13,077 bases of DNA from Candidatus Bathyarchaeota archaeon (GTDB lineage Archaea > Thermoproteota > Bathyarchaeia > 40CM-2-53-6 > RBG-13-38-9): contig JAGTQO010000028.1 in assembly GCA_018396565.1 (NCBI GenBank), positions 3,725-16,801 of the forward strand, written 5' to 3'. Position 1 is the stretch's first letter. Each line of letters begins with the position of its first letter. Positions 12,223 through 13,077 of the stretch are shown here, piece by piece. Under the pieces are notes generated by a model, which saw only the letters and a list, made by a program, of their open reading frames with translations, did not search any database and was not told the origin of the DNA. A program made the position numbers and the translations under genes.

Positions 12223-13077
12223 TCAGCCAAGTCGGATAACCACCTTAATAGATTCATAGCGGTCAGGATTAGCCGCCACCTCAAAAGCCTTCTCAGCCTC
12301 ATCGATCTCAAATTCATGGGTTATAACCGGTTTCACAGACCCGTCAGCTAAACTCTTCAAAGCGAGCCTCACAGAGTCTGCTGGGCCCAGCCTAGCATTC
12401 TTTATAGTCAAACCTTTATCAGTCATCTCCATGAACGGATGCTCTATAATAAGACTCCCACCGTAAATGCTCACAATAACCACTGTGCCCATTCTTCTGG
12501 AGGCCTCGATGACCCTGTTAAATGCAGGCGCGTAACCTGTACATTCAAAGGCTACATCCACACCGACGCCTTCAGTCTCCTCCTTTATCAGACTCACAGG
12601 GTCATCATGATGAGGATTGAATGTTCTGTATGCCCCAAGCCTCTCAGCCACCCTCAACCTATAGTCTGCAATATCCACAACGAATATTCGATTTGAGCCC
12701 ATAACCTTGGCATACTGCATCACGTACAAGCCTATAGGTCCAGCACCCCATACCAGCACCGTCTTCCCACCGTCAACCTGACCCAGATACTTAACAGCAT
12801 TCACAGCCACACTCAAAGGTTCTGTCTGAGAAGCCGCCTTCGCATCCAAACCTTCAGGAACACTGAAGAGTAGACTGGTGGGGAAAGCCATCCTCTCAGA
12901 GAATGCGCCTTGAACCTCAAACCCTATCCTTTTCCTATTGTAGCACTGGTCTTCACGGCCTACAGTGCAGCTTGGACATGGAGGATATATAGCCTGGCCG
13001 TGGCAGCCCAGAGTGCATCCGGCGCTGACAAGCCTACCGTCATAGACCCCTGACCATTCATGACCCAAAACGACTGG
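12223..13077 (-). CDS. Zinc-type alcohol/polyol dehydrogenase (MDR family), N-terminus beyond window
   Basis: The visible 284 residues are the C-terminal part of a medium-chain dehydrogenase; the reading frame stays open to the window edge (P-V-V-L-G-H-E), so about 55-60 residues are missing. Catalytic-zinc residues H6 and E7 (GHE, visible numbering) and the E of SQTEPLSVA are present; the first zinc Cys is off the window. The NAD domain has GAGPIG and an acidic VVDIAD turn. The structural-zinc lobe reads YPPCPSCTVGREDQC: three of the four usual cysteines, with Tyr at the first position. The pattern suits threonine/sorbitol/alcohol dehydrogenase relatives; the substrate is unknown. Same strand as the zinc-ribbon/TBP operon but 169 bases upstream, with promoters between. 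Confidence 0.9.
   Translation of the reverse strand, partial: PVVLGHEWSGVYDGRLVSAGCTLGCHGQAIYPPCPSCTVGREDQCYNRKRIGFEVQGAFSERMAFPTSLLFSVPEGLDAKAASQTEPLSVAVNAVKYLGQVDGGKTVLVWGAGPIGLYVMQYAKVMGSNRIFVVDIADYRLRVAERLGAYRTFNPHHDDPVSLIKEETEGVGVDVAFECTGYAPAFNRVIEASRRMGTVVIVSIYGGSLIIEHPFMEMTDKGLTIKNARLGPADSVRLALKSLADGSVKPVITHEFEIDEAEKAFEVAANPDRYESIKVVIRLG

Noticed and set aside
1..13077. tRNA, rRNA, CRISPR array, transposon or phage genes
   Set aside because: No cloverleaf-like segments, regularly spaced repeats, transposase motifs or terminal inverted repeats were seen in the gaps or genes.

Overview
The window looks like a piece of an archaeal chromosome, probably from the TACK side (Bathyarchaeia-like). 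That placement is an inference from gene content. Archaeal markers are a TATA-binding protein, a PAC2 proteasome-assembly family protein, a membrane-anchored Lon-domain protease without an ATPase domain, and a NikR-like ribbon-helix-helix regulator. TATA-like boxes lie about 25 bp upstream of expected transcription starts, and GGTG/GGAG ribosome sites with some TTG/GTG starts are common. No tRNA, rRNA, CRISPR array, insertion sequence or phage gene was seen. Genes are tightly packed on both strands.

Layout. 1-1050: a small zinc-ribbon membrane protein (-) and an unrecognised three-helix membrane protein (+), separated by about 250 noncoding bases. 1057-4283: a metabolic block. On the minus strand are an isochorismatase-fold hydrolase and a short-chain-dehydrogenase-type epimerase/dehydrogenase. 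Divergent from them on the plus strand are a VOC (glyoxalase-fold) enzyme and a lambda-crystallin-type 3-hydroxyacyl-CoA/gulonate dehydrogenase. 4327-5427: a histone-deacetylase-superfamily (AcuC-like) amidohydrolase. 5586-7886: a protein quality-control block, with a PAC2 chaperone that carries a C-terminal HbYX tripeptide and is translationally coupled to an Hsp20, and a divergent membrane-anchored Lon-type protease domain. 7906-11022: a three-gene metal ABC transporter (binding protein, ATPase, permease, all overlapping), divergent from a NikR-like regulator that lacks one canonical nickel ligand. The short region between them holds three exact copies of a 10-bp half-site. 11179-12053: a divergent TATA-binding protein whose gene overlaps that of a small two-CxxC zinc-ribbon protein, with a strongly palindromic upstream region. 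12223-13077: the C-terminal part of a zinc-type alcohol dehydrogenase that runs off the window.

How they fit together. The metal transporter and regulator form a self-contained metal-homeostasis module with a visible candidate operator. The PAC2/Hsp20/protease genes look like a proteostasis neighbourhood. The TBP and zinc-ribbon pair is the most unusual locus: both minor-groove threonines expected in TBP are replaced (Met79, Ala170), it has a C-terminal tail, and its upstream region contains three palindromes placed over candidate promoters. The dehydrogenase, hydrolase and VOC genes are probably catabolic, but their substrates cannot be read from sequence.
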